NCBI GenBank assembly: GCA_045536045.1
Contig: JAZSMU010000071.1
Coordinates: forward strand, 1 to 29,596
Reading direction: 5' to 3'
DNA: 29,596 nucleotides
DNA from: RGIG1918 sp045536045
Lineage (GTDB): Bacteria > Cyanobacteriota > Vampirovibrionia > Gastranaerophilales > Gastranaerophilaceae
Below are positions 22,392-29,596 of the stretch, piece after piece; positions within the stretch are counted from its first letter, which is position 1; each line of letters opens with the position of its first letter. The notes under the pieces were generated by a model that was given only the letters and a program-made list of their open reading frames with translations, had not been told where the DNA came from and ran no database searches. The position numbers and the translations under genes are program-made.

Positions 22392-23602
22392 TGCCAAAAA
22401 TCGCCTTAATTGATTGCAATAATTTTTTCGCTTCTTGTGAGGTTTTGAAAGACCCAAGCTTAATGGGGAAGCCTGTTTGCGTTTTAAGCAACAATGAAGG
22501 TTGCGTTGTAGCACGTTCTTATGAAGCTAAAAAACTTGGTGTTCCAATGGGAATTCCTTATTTTATGGCAAAAAAACAATTCCCAAAATGTGTTTATTTA
22601 AAAGGAAATCACCCTCTCTATATTGATATTTCAAAAAGAGTTATGGAAGTTATTAAAAGTTATTCTCCAAAAGTTGAAATTTATTCAATTGATGAAGCCT
22701 TTATAGACCTTTCTAACACAGAAAAAACCAACAAGGGCGAAGCTTTTGAGATTATCAAAAAAATAAAAGAGGACATTAAGGAATCTGTTGGAATTGATGT
22801 TTCAATTGGGCTTGCACCAACAAAAACTCTTGCAAAATTTGCCTCAGATAAAGCAAAAAACATTTCAAACATTTTTTCTGAAACCCACACTAAAGGGCTT
22901 TATGTTATTAAAAAAGAAAACATCCTAGAAGAGCTAAAGTGTGCAAAAATTGAGGATATTTGGGGAATTGGTAAAAGAACAGAAAGAAAACTAAAAAGCT
23001 ATATAATTAAAACTCCAGAAGACTTTGTTCGCCAAAATGACACTTGGATAAAGAGTGCAATGGGTGTTGTTGGGCTAAATTTAAAAGCAGAGCTTACTGG
23101 AAAAATTATTCATCCTGTTTTAGAAGAAACAGCACCACCCAAGAGCATCCAAAAAAGCGAATCTATGAAAGTTTCAACAAATGATAGAGGGATTTTGCTT
23201 TCAGAATTATTTAAAAATTCTCATAGAATGTGCAAAAAAATGCGTTCCTTAAACCTTAAAGGAGAAATTTTAAGTGTTTACCTTAAGAAAAAAGATTTTG
23301 AAATTGTTGGCAAAAAAATTATTATGTCATCACCTCAAAATTCAGAATTTGAAATTAATGAGCATATAACTAAAATTTTTAAAGAAATATATTCGCCATA
23401 TTCACTTTATCGTTCAACAGGAGTCATTATTTCAAAGCTTTCTAGAGATAATTTGCAACAGTTGAATATTTTTGAAATTGAAAAAAAACAAAAACAAGAA
23501 AAATTATCTAGTGCTTGGGATAAGCTTGAGAAAAAATTTGGCAAAAATATTATCCATTTAGGCAATAATGGAATTATCCATAAAGAAGATGAAAATAATT
23601 AA
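22391..23602 (+). CDS. umuC: Y-family translesion DNA polymerase (UmuC-type)
   Basis: 403 residues. Catalytic residues are D8 in ALIDCNNFFASCE and D101/E102 in YSIDEAFID; NNEGCVVARSYEAKKLGV and the helix-hairpin-helix DIWGIGKRTERKL also match UmuC. After the little-finger domain, QQLNIF (about residues 367-372) looks like a beta-clamp binding motif. The C-terminus ends with the small UmuC tail (AWDKLEKKFGKNIIHLGNNG). It copies across damaged bases as part of SOS mutagenesis. It is coupled to the LexA-type gene by a TAATG overlap, so it is made only on derepression. Confidence 0.93.
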   Translation: MPKIALIDCNNFFASCEVLKDPSLMGKPVCVLSNNEGCVVARSYEAKKLGVPMGIPYFMAKKQFPKCVYLKGNHPLYIDISKRVMEVIKSYSPKVEIYSIDEAFIDLSNTEKTNKGEAFEIIKKIKEDIKESVGIDVSIGLAPTKTLAKFASDKAKNISNIFSETHTKGLYVIKKENILEELKCAKIEDIWGIGKRTERKLKSYIIKTPEDFVRQNDTWIKSAMGVVGLNLKAELTGKIIHPVLEETAPPKSIQKSESMKVSTNDRGILLSELFKNSHRMCKKMRSLNLKGEILSVYLKKKDFEIVGKKIIMSSPQNSEFEINEHITKIFKEIYSPYSLYRSTGVIISKLSRDNLQQLNIFEIEKKQKQEKLSSAWDKLEKKFGKNIIHLGNNGIIHKEDENN

Positions 23603-23611
23603 TAAACTTTA

Positions 23612-23639
23612 TTGGAAATATAAAATATGCTATGATAAT
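23612..23639 (+). promoter_or_regulatory. Promoter upstream of the RWYDKDP-repeat gene and folE2
   Basis: TTGGAA (23612-23617), 16-bp spacer, GATAAT (23634-23639), followed by Shine-Dalgarno AAAGGAG and ATG 23660. Confidence 0.5.
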
Positions 23640-23659
23640 TCCATTATAAAGGAGCAAAT

Positions 23660-23995
23660 ATGTCTGAAAATAATGAAAAAAACCAAAGATGGTATGACAA
23701 AGACCCAATTTTAAAAGAAGCGCTTGAACTTTTAAGAATTTCAACTGATGAAGAAAAAGACCAAGCGAAAGCATTTATATTAAAAATGCAAGAAGAGGTT
23801 GCAGCCGAAGTTATTGAAAGAATACATGAAATTGTAACTCAATATTCAGGCACAGGAAATCGTTGGTATGATAAAGACCCTATTATGCTAAAAGCAATTG
23901 AAATGCTTAGAGTTGCAGACCCAAAAACGCAAAGAAAAGCTGCACTTAAGCTTCTTTTAGCACTTGAGAATAATGATTTTAAGGGCGAAGAATAA
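23660..23995 (+). CDS. Small protein with two RWYDKDP repeats, unknown function
   Basis: 111 residues, Shine-Dalgarno AAAGGAG. It contains an internal duplication: RWYDKDPILKEALELLRIS at about 10-28 and RWYDKDPIMLKAIEMLRVA at about 68-86, each followed by an acidic-basic helix. The repeats are about 58 residues apart, so the protein is two tandem helical units. No signal or membrane segment. The stop touches the folE2 start (TAAATG), so it is cotranscribed with folE2. I do not know the family. Confidence 0.75.
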   Translation: MSENNEKNQRWYDKDPILKEALELLRISTDEEKDQAKAFILKMQEEVAAEVIERIHEIVTQYSGTGNRWYDKDPIMLKAIEMLRVADPKTQRKAALKLLLALENNDFKGEE

Positions 23996-24787
23996 ATGCT
24001 AGATGTTCAAAATTTTCAAGACAGCAGAAATATTGATATTCAAAAAGTTGGAATTAAAGACATTGAAATTCCTTTAAATATCCAAAGAAAATTAAAAGAC
24101 GGAAAAATAGACACTCAGCTTGTTTACGCCAAAGGCAAAATTAGTGTTATGTTGCCTAAAGAATACAAAGGTGTCCATATGTCCCGTTTTATGGAGATTA
24201 TTGAGGAATATAGAAGAAAAAATCTAATCGGAATAGATATTAAAAAAATGCTTGAAGATGTTAGAGATAAGCTAAATTCTAAATCTTCATATTTAAAATT
24301 TGAGTTTAAATATTTTATTAAAAAAGAAGCACCAAAGAGCAAATTAACATCTTTAATGTGCTATAAATGCTTTTTTGAAGGTAATTTAGACGAAAATGGT
24401 TACAAATTCTACTTAGGTGCAACTATCCCAATTACAACACTTTGCCCATGTTCTAAAGAAATTTCAGAATATGGTGCACATAATCAAAGAGCAAATGTAA
24501 AAGTCAAAGTTTCCTACAATGAAAACGAGCACATTTGGCTTGAAGATTTAATTAAAGATGTTGAGACATGTGGTTCTTCAGAGCTTTATTCCCTATTAAA
24601 AAGAGAGGATGAAAAGGCAGTTACCGAAAGAGCTTGGGAGAATCCAAAGTTTGTTGAAGATGTCTTAAGAGATGTTGTTGTTAAGCTTCAAAATAATGAG
24701 AAAATCAATTTTTATGAAGTTGAAGTTGAAGCAATGGAGAGTATTCATAACCACAGTGCGTGGGCATATCAGCTACACAAGGCTTAA
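23996..24787 (+). CDS. folE2: GTP cyclohydrolase I type B (FolE2)
   Basis: 263 residues with the FolE2/MptA signature CPCSKEISEYGAHNQR (C150, C152) and the N-terminal DVQNFQDSRNIDIQKVGI. C150 is the metal and catalytic cysteine in this family. It converts GTP to dihydroneopterin triphosphate, the first step of folate (or queuosine) synthesis. It replaces zinc-dependent FolE and can use other metals, which helps under zinc limitation. It starts directly after the previous stop. FolP, a later step of the same pathway, is at 27731-28891 on the other strand. Confidence 0.95.
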   Translation: MLDVQNFQDSRNIDIQKVGIKDIEIPLNIQRKLKDGKIDTQLVYAKGKISVMLPKEYKGVHMSRFMEIIEEYRRKNLIGIDIKKMLEDVRDKLNSKSSYLKFEFKYFIKKEAPKSKLTSLMCYKCFFEGNLDENGYKFYLGATIPITTLCPCSKEISEYGAHNQRANVKVKVSYNENEHIWLEDLIKDVETCGSSELYSLLKREDEKAVTERAWENPKFVEDVLRDVVVKLQNNEKINFYEVEVEAMESIHNHSAWAYQLHKA

Positions 24788-24871
24788 AAATCAATCTTTA
24801 GATATTTAAAACTTAAATCCATAGATTAATCCAATAAAATGCCAAATTTTCTAAACTAAATATGTAGATAT

Positions 24872-25654
24872 TTGGGTAGAATTTTGGCTAGCGAATTTAT
24901 AACAGATAAAGAAAAACTTGCAAAATATACACAAAGTGTTGGCTCTACTTGCCCGATTTGCGATAGAGCAGACAAATTTATGGTAAAGAACCAATACAAA
25001 AAAGCGATTGGCGAATATTTATCATCTTTAATGCAAAAACAAAACAACACAAGAGCCTTGAAAGGCGTTGCAAAAGCCTATAAAAAGCTAAAACTCTACG
25101 ATTACGCAATCAAACATTTAAAATCTGCTTTAAATATTACAAGTTTTGATTCTGAAATTTATTATGAATTGGGGATTAATTATTTACTAAACGCAGAGCC
25201 AGAGGGAGCAATTAAAGAATTTAGAAAGTCTATTAGACTTGATAAAAAGAATGTTAACGCACAAATTCAGCTTGCAATTGCACATGAATTATCTGGCGAA
25301 GAAGAAATGGCACTTTCAATTTACAACAAAATTTTAGAAGAAAACCCAAAATCAACAACTGTTTATAACCACCTTGCAGGGTTATATATGGAAAAAGGCG
25401 ATTTTGCTTCTGCTAAGAATGTTTTTATTCAGATATTAAAAATTTCTCCAAATTACCATAGAGGCTTTTTAGGGCTTGGAATTTGCTTAGATAGGCTAAA
25501 CGAGCCAATTTCAGCTGTTCGCTACTACAAAAAATATATTGCACAAAAGCCAAAATCTAAAACTTCTTATGCATTAGTTAATAGAATTTGTGAAATATAT
25601 TCTTCAAAAACAAAGAATAGCAATAATAATGGCTTGAAGGTTTTAAGTTTTTAA
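24872..25654 (+). CDS. TPR-repeat protein with N-terminal CPIC motif
   Basis: About 256-260 residues. No ATG fits the start: TTG 24872 or TTG 24884 are the options, while the first ATG (24980) would cut off STCPICDRAD, a likely metal or redox Cys pair. Residues about 35-240 hold six or so tetratricopeptide repeats (ALKGVAKAYKKLKLYDYAIKH, EIYYELGINYLLNAEPEGAI, VYNHLAGLYMEKGDFASA), so it is a protein-protein scaffold in the cytoplasm. The partner is unknown. The stop is one base from that of the converging gene at 25656. Gene certain, start uncertain. Confidence 0.78.
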   Translation: MGRILASEFITDKEKLAKYTQSVGSTCPICDRADKFMVKNQYKKAIGEYLSSLMQKQNNTRALKGVAKAYKKLKLYDYAIKHLKSALNITSFDSEIYYELGINYLLNAEPEGAIKEFRKSIRLDKKNVNAQIQLAIAHELSGEEEMALSIYNKILEENPKSTTVYNHLAGLYMEKGDFASAKNVFIQILKISPNYHRGFLGLGICLDRLNEPISAVRYYKKYIAQKPKSKTSYALVNRICEIYSSKTKNSNNNGLKVLSF

Positions 25655-25655
25655 T

Positions 25656-26564
25656 TTAGCCTGCTTTAACAACATCAGCAAAAATTTCTTTTTCCATATC
25701 AGAAATTTTTGAACCAGACAATTCTAGAGTGTCTCCGTCTGCGTTTTCTGCTTTTTTCTTGCCATCAACTGCGTTTGTGATGATTTGATTTAGCTTAGAT
25801 AAGCCATAGCCCAAAAGGAATACAACAACACCCCAAGATAGGTATTTAATTCCAGCTGTAACAACTTTAGAGTTTTTAACAATTGGGTTTTTATCAGCGT
25901 CATCTAAAATATCAATTACATTTTTAACTTTATCTGAATTAGCAGGATTTTTAACTCCAGCAATGATTTCTTCTGGTTTCATATCTTTAAATTTGTCGCC
26001 AAATAATTCAGAAACTGCAGCAGATAATGGTCCAACTTTGCCTTTTTTAGAGTCAATAGTTAATAACTTTTTAACATCTCCACCTTGTTCTTGAACTGAA
26101 GTTAGCATTTTTGCCAATGTTTCAGAATCATTGATTCTAGTATATTTTTGCAAAATCTCTTCTGTACTGAAAACAGATACTCCAGAATTTGGAGAGAAAA
26201 GATTTTTCAATTTTTTACCTAAAGATAAGTTTTTATAATCTTTTGGTCCATTTGTTAAAACAAGACCCATTTTCTTTTCAGCACCTTTTGCAATAGCACC
26301 TTTCATGGCTTTCATAGCAAATAAAAGTGTTGCAACTGTAGGAAAATCACGAATTAAAACTTCTCTTCTTTCAGTTGAATTTCTTGCTTTAAAAAATCTT
26401 GGAAGAGGAACTGCAGTTAGCATAATTACAGACAAAACACCAGCAGAAACTGCTTTTCCATTTGGGTCAATGAAATTTCCAGCTTTATTAATTAATGAGC
26501 CAGATTTCTTGTAGCTTGTTGCAACTTTATTAGCGATATTAGGCAAAACTTTTCCAACTGACAT
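25656..26564 (-). CDS. Membrane protein B (cassette 2), unknown function
   Basis: 302 residues; ATG overlaps the stop of the upstream gene by one base (TAATG), with Shine-Dalgarno GGAGG. Hydrophobic segments lie at about 38-56 and 74-92, with NSTERREVLIRDFPTVATLL between them, resembling the same position in cassette 1 proteins. A third is at about 228-250 (YLSWGVVVFLLGYGL). The long middle region (about 100-225) is soluble and helical and holds a repeat-free domain I do not recognise. The tail is acidic. It lacks an F-x-G motif. It is translationally coupled to its partner, as in cassette 1. Confidence 0.7.
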   Translation of the reverse strand: MSVGKVLPNIANKVATSYKKSGSLINKAGNFIDPNGKAVSAGVLSVIMLTAVPLPRFFKARNSTERREVLIRDFPTVATLLFAMKAMKGAIAKGAEKKMGLVLTNGPKDYKNLSLGKKLKNLFSPNSGVSVFSTEEILQKYTRINDSETLAKMLTSVQEQGGDVKKLLTIDSKKGKVGPLSAAVSELFGDKFKDMKPEEIIAGVKNPANSDKVKNVIDILDDADKNPIVKNSKVVTAGIKYLSWGVVVFLLGYGLSKLNQIITNAVDGKKKAENADGDTLELSGSKISDMEKEIFADVVKAG

Positions 26565-27520
26565 TATTTTGCCTCCTTAACTTTTTTATCGCCTTTATCT
26601 AGTTGATATAATTTTGGAATATTAACTAGAGTTAAAACTGTTGCAGCAGTAACGGCTGCACCTGTCAAAATACGGCTTGCAATTCTATTATTGGCAAATT
26701 GTTTAGTAAATTTATCAACATCAATGTCGCCTGTTTCTTTTGAAACTTTTTTAGAAAAATCTTTCAAGAAAGATTCAGCATTAATGAATAATTTTGAGAA
26801 TAAATCTGGCTTAGAACCTTTTTTCAAAGAACCAGAATCAAATGAGGCAGCATAATCATCCATAGCATGTTGTGTTATATATGAAAAATTAGAGTTAATT
26901 CTTGAAATTGCCTCATCTAGGGAAGTTCCATCACCTTTGCCTGTTAATTTTTTAATAAATCCTTGTTTTTTAAGCTTGCCTTGAGTAACATCAGCAACAT
27001 CTTTAGCAATTTCTTCTAATCTTGGTTGGTATGGAGCAAGGTCAGCACCATCAAAATTAGCAGTTTTAATTGATTCCATAACATTTGAATAGAATTTAGC
27101 TCTGAATGCCTCAGGATTGCTTTTAGCAGCGTCTGGACCTAATTCTTGAAGAGTTTTCTTAGCAATTTCTGAAAAGTCTTGAATTTGAGTTACTGGGACA
27201 TTATTAGCAGAACCAAATGCCTTTGACATAGCTGTCATAACGGCAGCAGGAGCTAAGAACATTGCAGGAGAAGTTGTAAATTCACGAATTGCAGTTTCTC
27301 CAGCGCCAATATAATTTAATTTTCCTGTTTCTCCGGAATTTCTTGTTAATTCAACGCCAGTTCTTGTAGCACCAGAAGCCAAGTCTTGAACTAGAAAATT
27401 AGCAACCGTGCCACCTCTATCAATAGCATCCCAAAATCCGATTAATGCATTGCCTGCACCTCTGAAATTTGGATTATTGCTCCTCATATTGTTGTTAATG
27501 TTAATTGGATTAATTTTCAC
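26564..27520 (-). CDS. F-x-G-motif membrane protein A (cassette 2), unknown function
   Basis: 318 residues from GTG 27520, with GAGG 10 bases upstream (27534-27531 on the minus strand); the first ATG is at residue 12 and has no Shine-Dalgarno. The N-terminus reads INNNMRSNNPNFRGAGNAL, the clearest F-x-G motif here. Residues about 85-105 are moderately hydrophobic (AMFLAPAAVMTAM), 110-280 are a helical soluble domain with GTSLDEAI and FDSGSLKKGS segments, and residues about 282-306 form a membrane helix (RILTGAAVTAATVLTLVNI) near the end. No signal peptide. It is coupled by TAATG to the next gene. Unknown family; possibly lineage-specific. Confidence 0.72.
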   Translation of the reverse strand: MKINPININNNMRSNNPNFRGAGNALIGFWDAIDRGGTVANFLVQDLASGATRTGVELTRNSGETGKLNYIGAGETAIREFTTSPAMFLAPAAVMTAMSKAFGSANNVPVTQIQDFSEIAKKTLQELGPDAAKSNPEAFRAKFYSNVMESIKTANFDGADLAPYQPRLEEIAKDVADVTQGKLKKQGFIKKLTGKGDGTSLDEAISRINSNFSYITQHAMDDYAASFDSGSLKKGSKPDLFSKLFINAESFLKDFSKKVSKETGDIDVDKFTKQFANNRIASRILTGAAVTAATVLTLVNIPKLYQLDKGDKKVKEAK

Positions 27521-27676
27521 TTCTAATTTGCCTCACTATATAATTAAAACAAGAAAAAAATAAAATTTGCTTGTTTTGTTAAGAAATTTTAAAAAAATTA
27601 TTATTACAAGCCAATAGACAGTTGGGTAAGAGAAAAATTTTATGTAGAAATTAAAATAAATCTCAAGGAGTGGTAA

Positions 27677-27757
27677 ATGATTATTTATAAAATACAAGCC
27701 TACATGGCAGCAGTGTGGGGGCTATTTGTCCTATTTGTTCATATTACATTTAGTTAA
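27677..27757 (+). CDS. 26-residue single-pass membrane peptide
   Basis: A short frame with a strong Shine-Dalgarno (AAGGAG, 27665-27670) 6 bases before ATG. The peptide begins MIIYKIQAYMAAVW and continues with a hydrophobic stretch (LFVLFVHITF), so nearly all of it could span a membrane. It overlaps the end of the converging folP gene by 27 bases. It resembles in size and character the small subunits of membrane complexes such as CydX or KdpF, but not in sequence. No partner gene is adjacent. It is the only clear item in the 210-bp gap between the two flanking minus-strand genes. Confidence 0.5.
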   Translation: MIIYKIQAYMAAVWGLFVLFVHITFS

Positions 27758-28891
27758 TTTTGAATAAAAATCTAGTGCTAATTTTGTTTGATAAACATTG
27801 TGCACTCTAAGATATTGAACGCCTTGCAAAGCTAAATAAAAACTTGAAATTGAAGTTAGAATATCAAGATTTTCGTCAATTTTTGGAGAAATTTCTCTTA
27901 AAAATCTTTTTCTTGAAACGCCAGCCATGATTTGATAGCCCAAAGATTTAAATTCAGAAATTCTATTTAATAATTCATAATTTTGAGAAGAGTTTTTATT
28001 AAATCCAAAACCAACATCAATAATTATATCTTCTTCATTAAAGCCTTTAAGTTTTAAAAAGTCTGATTTTGTCTTTAATTCTAAAAATATGTCATCAATA
28101 AGATTACTATATATGGCATCATCAGCAGAATTATCTGAAATTGAGTGAGTTAAGATATATTTTTTCTTAAATTTTAGTGCAATATCAACGATTTTTTCAT
28201 CCCAATTAAAGCCACTAACATCATTTATTATGTCTGCACCACCTGCAATTGCCTCTTTTGCAGTTTCAGAGTTTCTAGTATCAACGCTGATTTTAATATT
28301 TGGTGCAAACTCTCTTAATTTAACAATTAAAGGGACAATTCTTGCACATTCATCTTCCCAAAAAACAGGATTAGAATTTGGAGCAGTAGATTCTGCACCA
28401 ATATCAATAATTTCAGCCCCATTTTCAACCATATTTAGTGCGTGTTTAATAGCAATTTCTGGATTTATATATTTGCCACCATCTGAAAAAGAATTGTCTG
28501 TAACGTTTAAAATGCCAACAATTTTTGGCAAAGCTGGTTTTATTTGAATCTCAATTTGATTTTTTATTTCTTCAGACAATTTTGGAAGAGAAAATGGCTG
28601 AAGCTTCATTTTTTCGCAAACAGTGTTAATTTGGCGAATTGTTCCAGACAAAATAGCGTCTGTTTTTGAAATACTCGCAGTTAAAATTTCCTTATTTAAT
28701 GAGCATTCGCAACCAGCAGACAAAGCAGTTTGCTTTAAAATATTTGCCTGAGGAAGTGATAAATCAAAAATTTTAAAGGTTAAAAAATTGTGCTTTTCCT
28801 GTGCTTTTTCAACATAAGAAGAGTCAAAGCCAATTATTTTATGCTCATTTAAAATAAAATCTTGTGTAATTTTTTTAACAACAAATTGCAT
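27731..28891 (-). CDS. folP: Dihydropteroate synthase with N-terminal extension
   Basis: 386 residues. The synthase barrel starts near residue 120: GILNVTDNSFSDGG, GAEIIDIGAEST, ISVDTRN, GGADIINDVSG, AGVSRKRFL and the closing YLRVHNV. It condenses p-aminobenzoate with hydroxymethyl-dihydropterin diphosphate to dihydropteroate. The usual length is about 280, so about 110 N-terminal residues are extra; they are helical (LSLPQANILKQTALSAGCECSLNKE) with no motif I recognise, a long form also seen in other lineages. The C at the expected VTHS position reads ILTHS, normal. No Shine-Dalgarno beyond AGG; a promoter ends 6 bases before the ATG. Confidence 0.93.
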   Translation of the reverse strand: MQFVVKKITQDFILNEHKIIGFDSSYVEKAQEKHNFLTFKIFDLSLPQANILKQTALSAGCECSLNKEILTASISKTDAILSGTIRQINTVCEKMKLQPFSLPKLSEEIKNQIEIQIKPALPKIVGILNVTDNSFSDGGKYINPEIAIKHALNMVENGAEIIDIGAESTAPNSNPVFWEDECARIVPLIVKLREFAPNIKISVDTRNSETAKEAIAGGADIINDVSGFNWDEKIVDIALKFKKKYILTHSISDNSADDAIYSNLIDDIFLELKTKSDFLKLKGFNEEDIIIDVGFGFNKNSSQNYELLNRISEFKSLGYQIMAGVSRKRFLREISPKIDENLDILTSISSFYLALQGVQYLRVHNVYQTKLALDFYSKLTKCNMNK

Positions 28892-28897
28892 ACACCT

Positions 28898-28926
28898 ATT
28901 CTACAAGGTTTAGCAAATAAAGTCAT
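28898..28926 (-). promoter_or_regulatory. folP promoter, leaderless geometry
   Basis: Minus strand: ATGACT (28926-28921), 17-bp spacer, TAGAAT (28903-28898), 6 bases (AGGTGT) to ATG. Confidence 0.55.
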
Positions 28927-29145
28927 TAAAAACTAAACAAGCGACATTAATATTTTTGCTCTATTTCGTTTTTTGGAAATTTTTTGAGAAAATAAGTATT
29001 TCTTTAACATCGTGCTCATACATTAATAAAGTATTTTTCAAACTCACAATTTCAGAATATTACATTTTTGTTACATATATTAACTTTTGTAAATTTTTTG
29101 ATGAATCATGATGAAAAAGCATGCCAAAAATTATAAACTAGATTT

Positions 29146-29355
29146 GTGGATATAATTAGAACAACGGATGACTATTTAGGAACCGAAGAAGATGCTGATT
29201 TAGCAAGGTTTCTAAAAAATAAATTACGCACTGACATTTGCGAAGTAAAAATAACCAATAGAGATTATATGGTTAAAAGTCTAGAACCCCTTAACGACTT
29301 CGTTATTCACACAACTGCAATGCCAGGCGCAGAACCCTATCGCTTGTTAGGGTAG
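29146..29355 (+). CDS. Small acidic protein, unknown function
   Basis: 69 residues beginning with GTG 29146. There is no Shine-Dalgarno, but TAAACT (29134-29139) is 6 bases upstream, with ATGAAA 17 bases before it, matching the leaderless pattern. The protein is soluble: an acidic N-terminus (TTDDYLGTEEDADLARFLKNKL), a strand EVKITNRDYMVKSL and a polar tail AMPGAEPYRLLG. One cysteine. No known motif. A terminator follows 12 bases after the stop, so it is a single-gene unit converging on trmD. The 250 bases upstream (28892-29145) hold no other gene that I can see. Confidence 0.6.
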   Translation: MDIIRTTDDYLGTEEDADLARFLKNKLRTDICEVKITNRDYMVKSLEPLNDFVIHTTAMPGAEPYRLLG

Positions 29356-29367
29356 TTTAAAATACTT

Positions 29368-29392
29368 AAAAAGAGCCAAAAGGCTCTTTTTT
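29368..29392. terminator. Bidirectional intrinsic terminator
   Basis: Perfect 10-bp stem AAAAAGAGCC/GGCTCTTTTT with loop AAAA. It overlaps the trmD stop codon on the minus strand and ends the small gene on the plus strand. Confidence 0.88.
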
Positions 29393-29596
29393 ATTGAAGC
29401 AAATCCGGTCTTTTAGCTTTTGTTCTTAGGATTTTTTGTTCATTGCGGAATTTTTCAATTTCTTGATGATTTCCATTTAACAAAACTTCAGGAACTTTCA
29501 TTCCTCTAAATTCTCTAGGCTTTGTATAGTGTGGGTATTCAAGAAGTCCATCTGCAAAACTATCAAACTGAGCAGATTCGTCTTTACCTAAAAAGC
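29391..29596 (-). CDS. trmD: tRNA (guanine-37-N1)-methyltransferase, C-terminal part
   Basis: The minus strand from the window edge reads without interruption to TAA at 29393-29391, giving about 68 C-terminal residues with the TrmD signatures DSFADGLLEYPHYTKP, REFRGMKVPEVLLNGNH, EIEKFR and the final RPDLL. TrmD methylates G37 in tRNAs reading codons that start with C, including the leucine tRNA encoded in this window. The rest of the gene lies outside the window. Confidence 0.95.
   Translation of the reverse strand, partial: FLGKDESAQFDSFADGLLEYPHYTKPREFRGMKVPEVLLNGNHQEIEKFRNEQKILRTKAKRPDLLQ

Noticed and set aside
29101..29136. 11-codon leader peptide before the gene at 29146
   Set aside because: No Shine-Dalgarno and no regulatory codons; too short to support.

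Overview
The window is AT-rich Gram-negative bacterial DNA. It best fits a gut Gastranaerophilales-type organism (class Vampirovibrionia/Melainabacteria, the non-photosynthetic sisters of Cyanobacteria). The clues are a VKOR-thioredoxin fusion of cyanobacterial style, a KDO enzyme implying LPS, a sodium-pumping oxaloacetate decarboxylase implying anaerobic fermentation, and several membrane proteins with an N-terminal F-x-G motif that I associate with this lineage. The lineage call is inference from gene content, not a database match.

Layout. 1-4130: a glycine-zipper protein, then a TetR regulator divergent from a periplasmic-binding/TolC fusion. 4158-7211: a large minus-strand protein joining Clp-like halves to an FtsH-like ATPase and M41 protease whose ATPase motifs are all degenerate. 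7327-8762: an HpcH/HpaI-type aldolase and two small proteins. 8763-9146: a tRNA-Leu(UAG) with a duplicated tRNA-end/terminator repeat and a foldable spacer. 9147-12204: VKOR-DsbA, hpf and a coupled pair of F-x-G membrane proteins. 12258-14771: an NrtR-like Nudix protein and dnaX. 14821-19567: LD-carboxypeptidase, then birA-oadG-oadA-oadB. 19664-21690: a Lys-rich tail protein, kdsB and an orphan DNA methyltransferase. 21807-23602: a LexA-type autoprotease and a UmuC polymerase behind an SOS-box-like palindrome. 23660-25654: an internally repeated small protein, folE2 and a TPR protein. 25656-27520: a second coupled pair of membrane proteins. 27677-29596: a 26-residue membrane peptide, folP, a small unknown protein and the 3' end of trmD.

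The genes form a few functional units. BirA would biotinylate the carrier domain of OadA, which with OadG and OadB forms a Na+-exporting decarboxylase. LexA/UmuD and UmuC form a self-controlled SOS mutagenesis operon. FolE2 and FolP are two steps of folate synthesis, at separate loci. TetR probably controls the efflux-type fusion protein.

Genes here begin in two ways. Many have a clear Shine-Dalgarno sequence. A second set (tetR, vkor-dsbA, Nudix, dnaX, birA, lexA, folP and probably two more) has none, and instead a -10 box 6-7 bases before the start codon, implying leaderless mRNAs. None of the 34 stop codons seen is TGA. The strongest candidates for undescribed biology are the Clp/FtsH pseudo-ATPase protease and the F-x-G protein family that shares its N-terminal motif.
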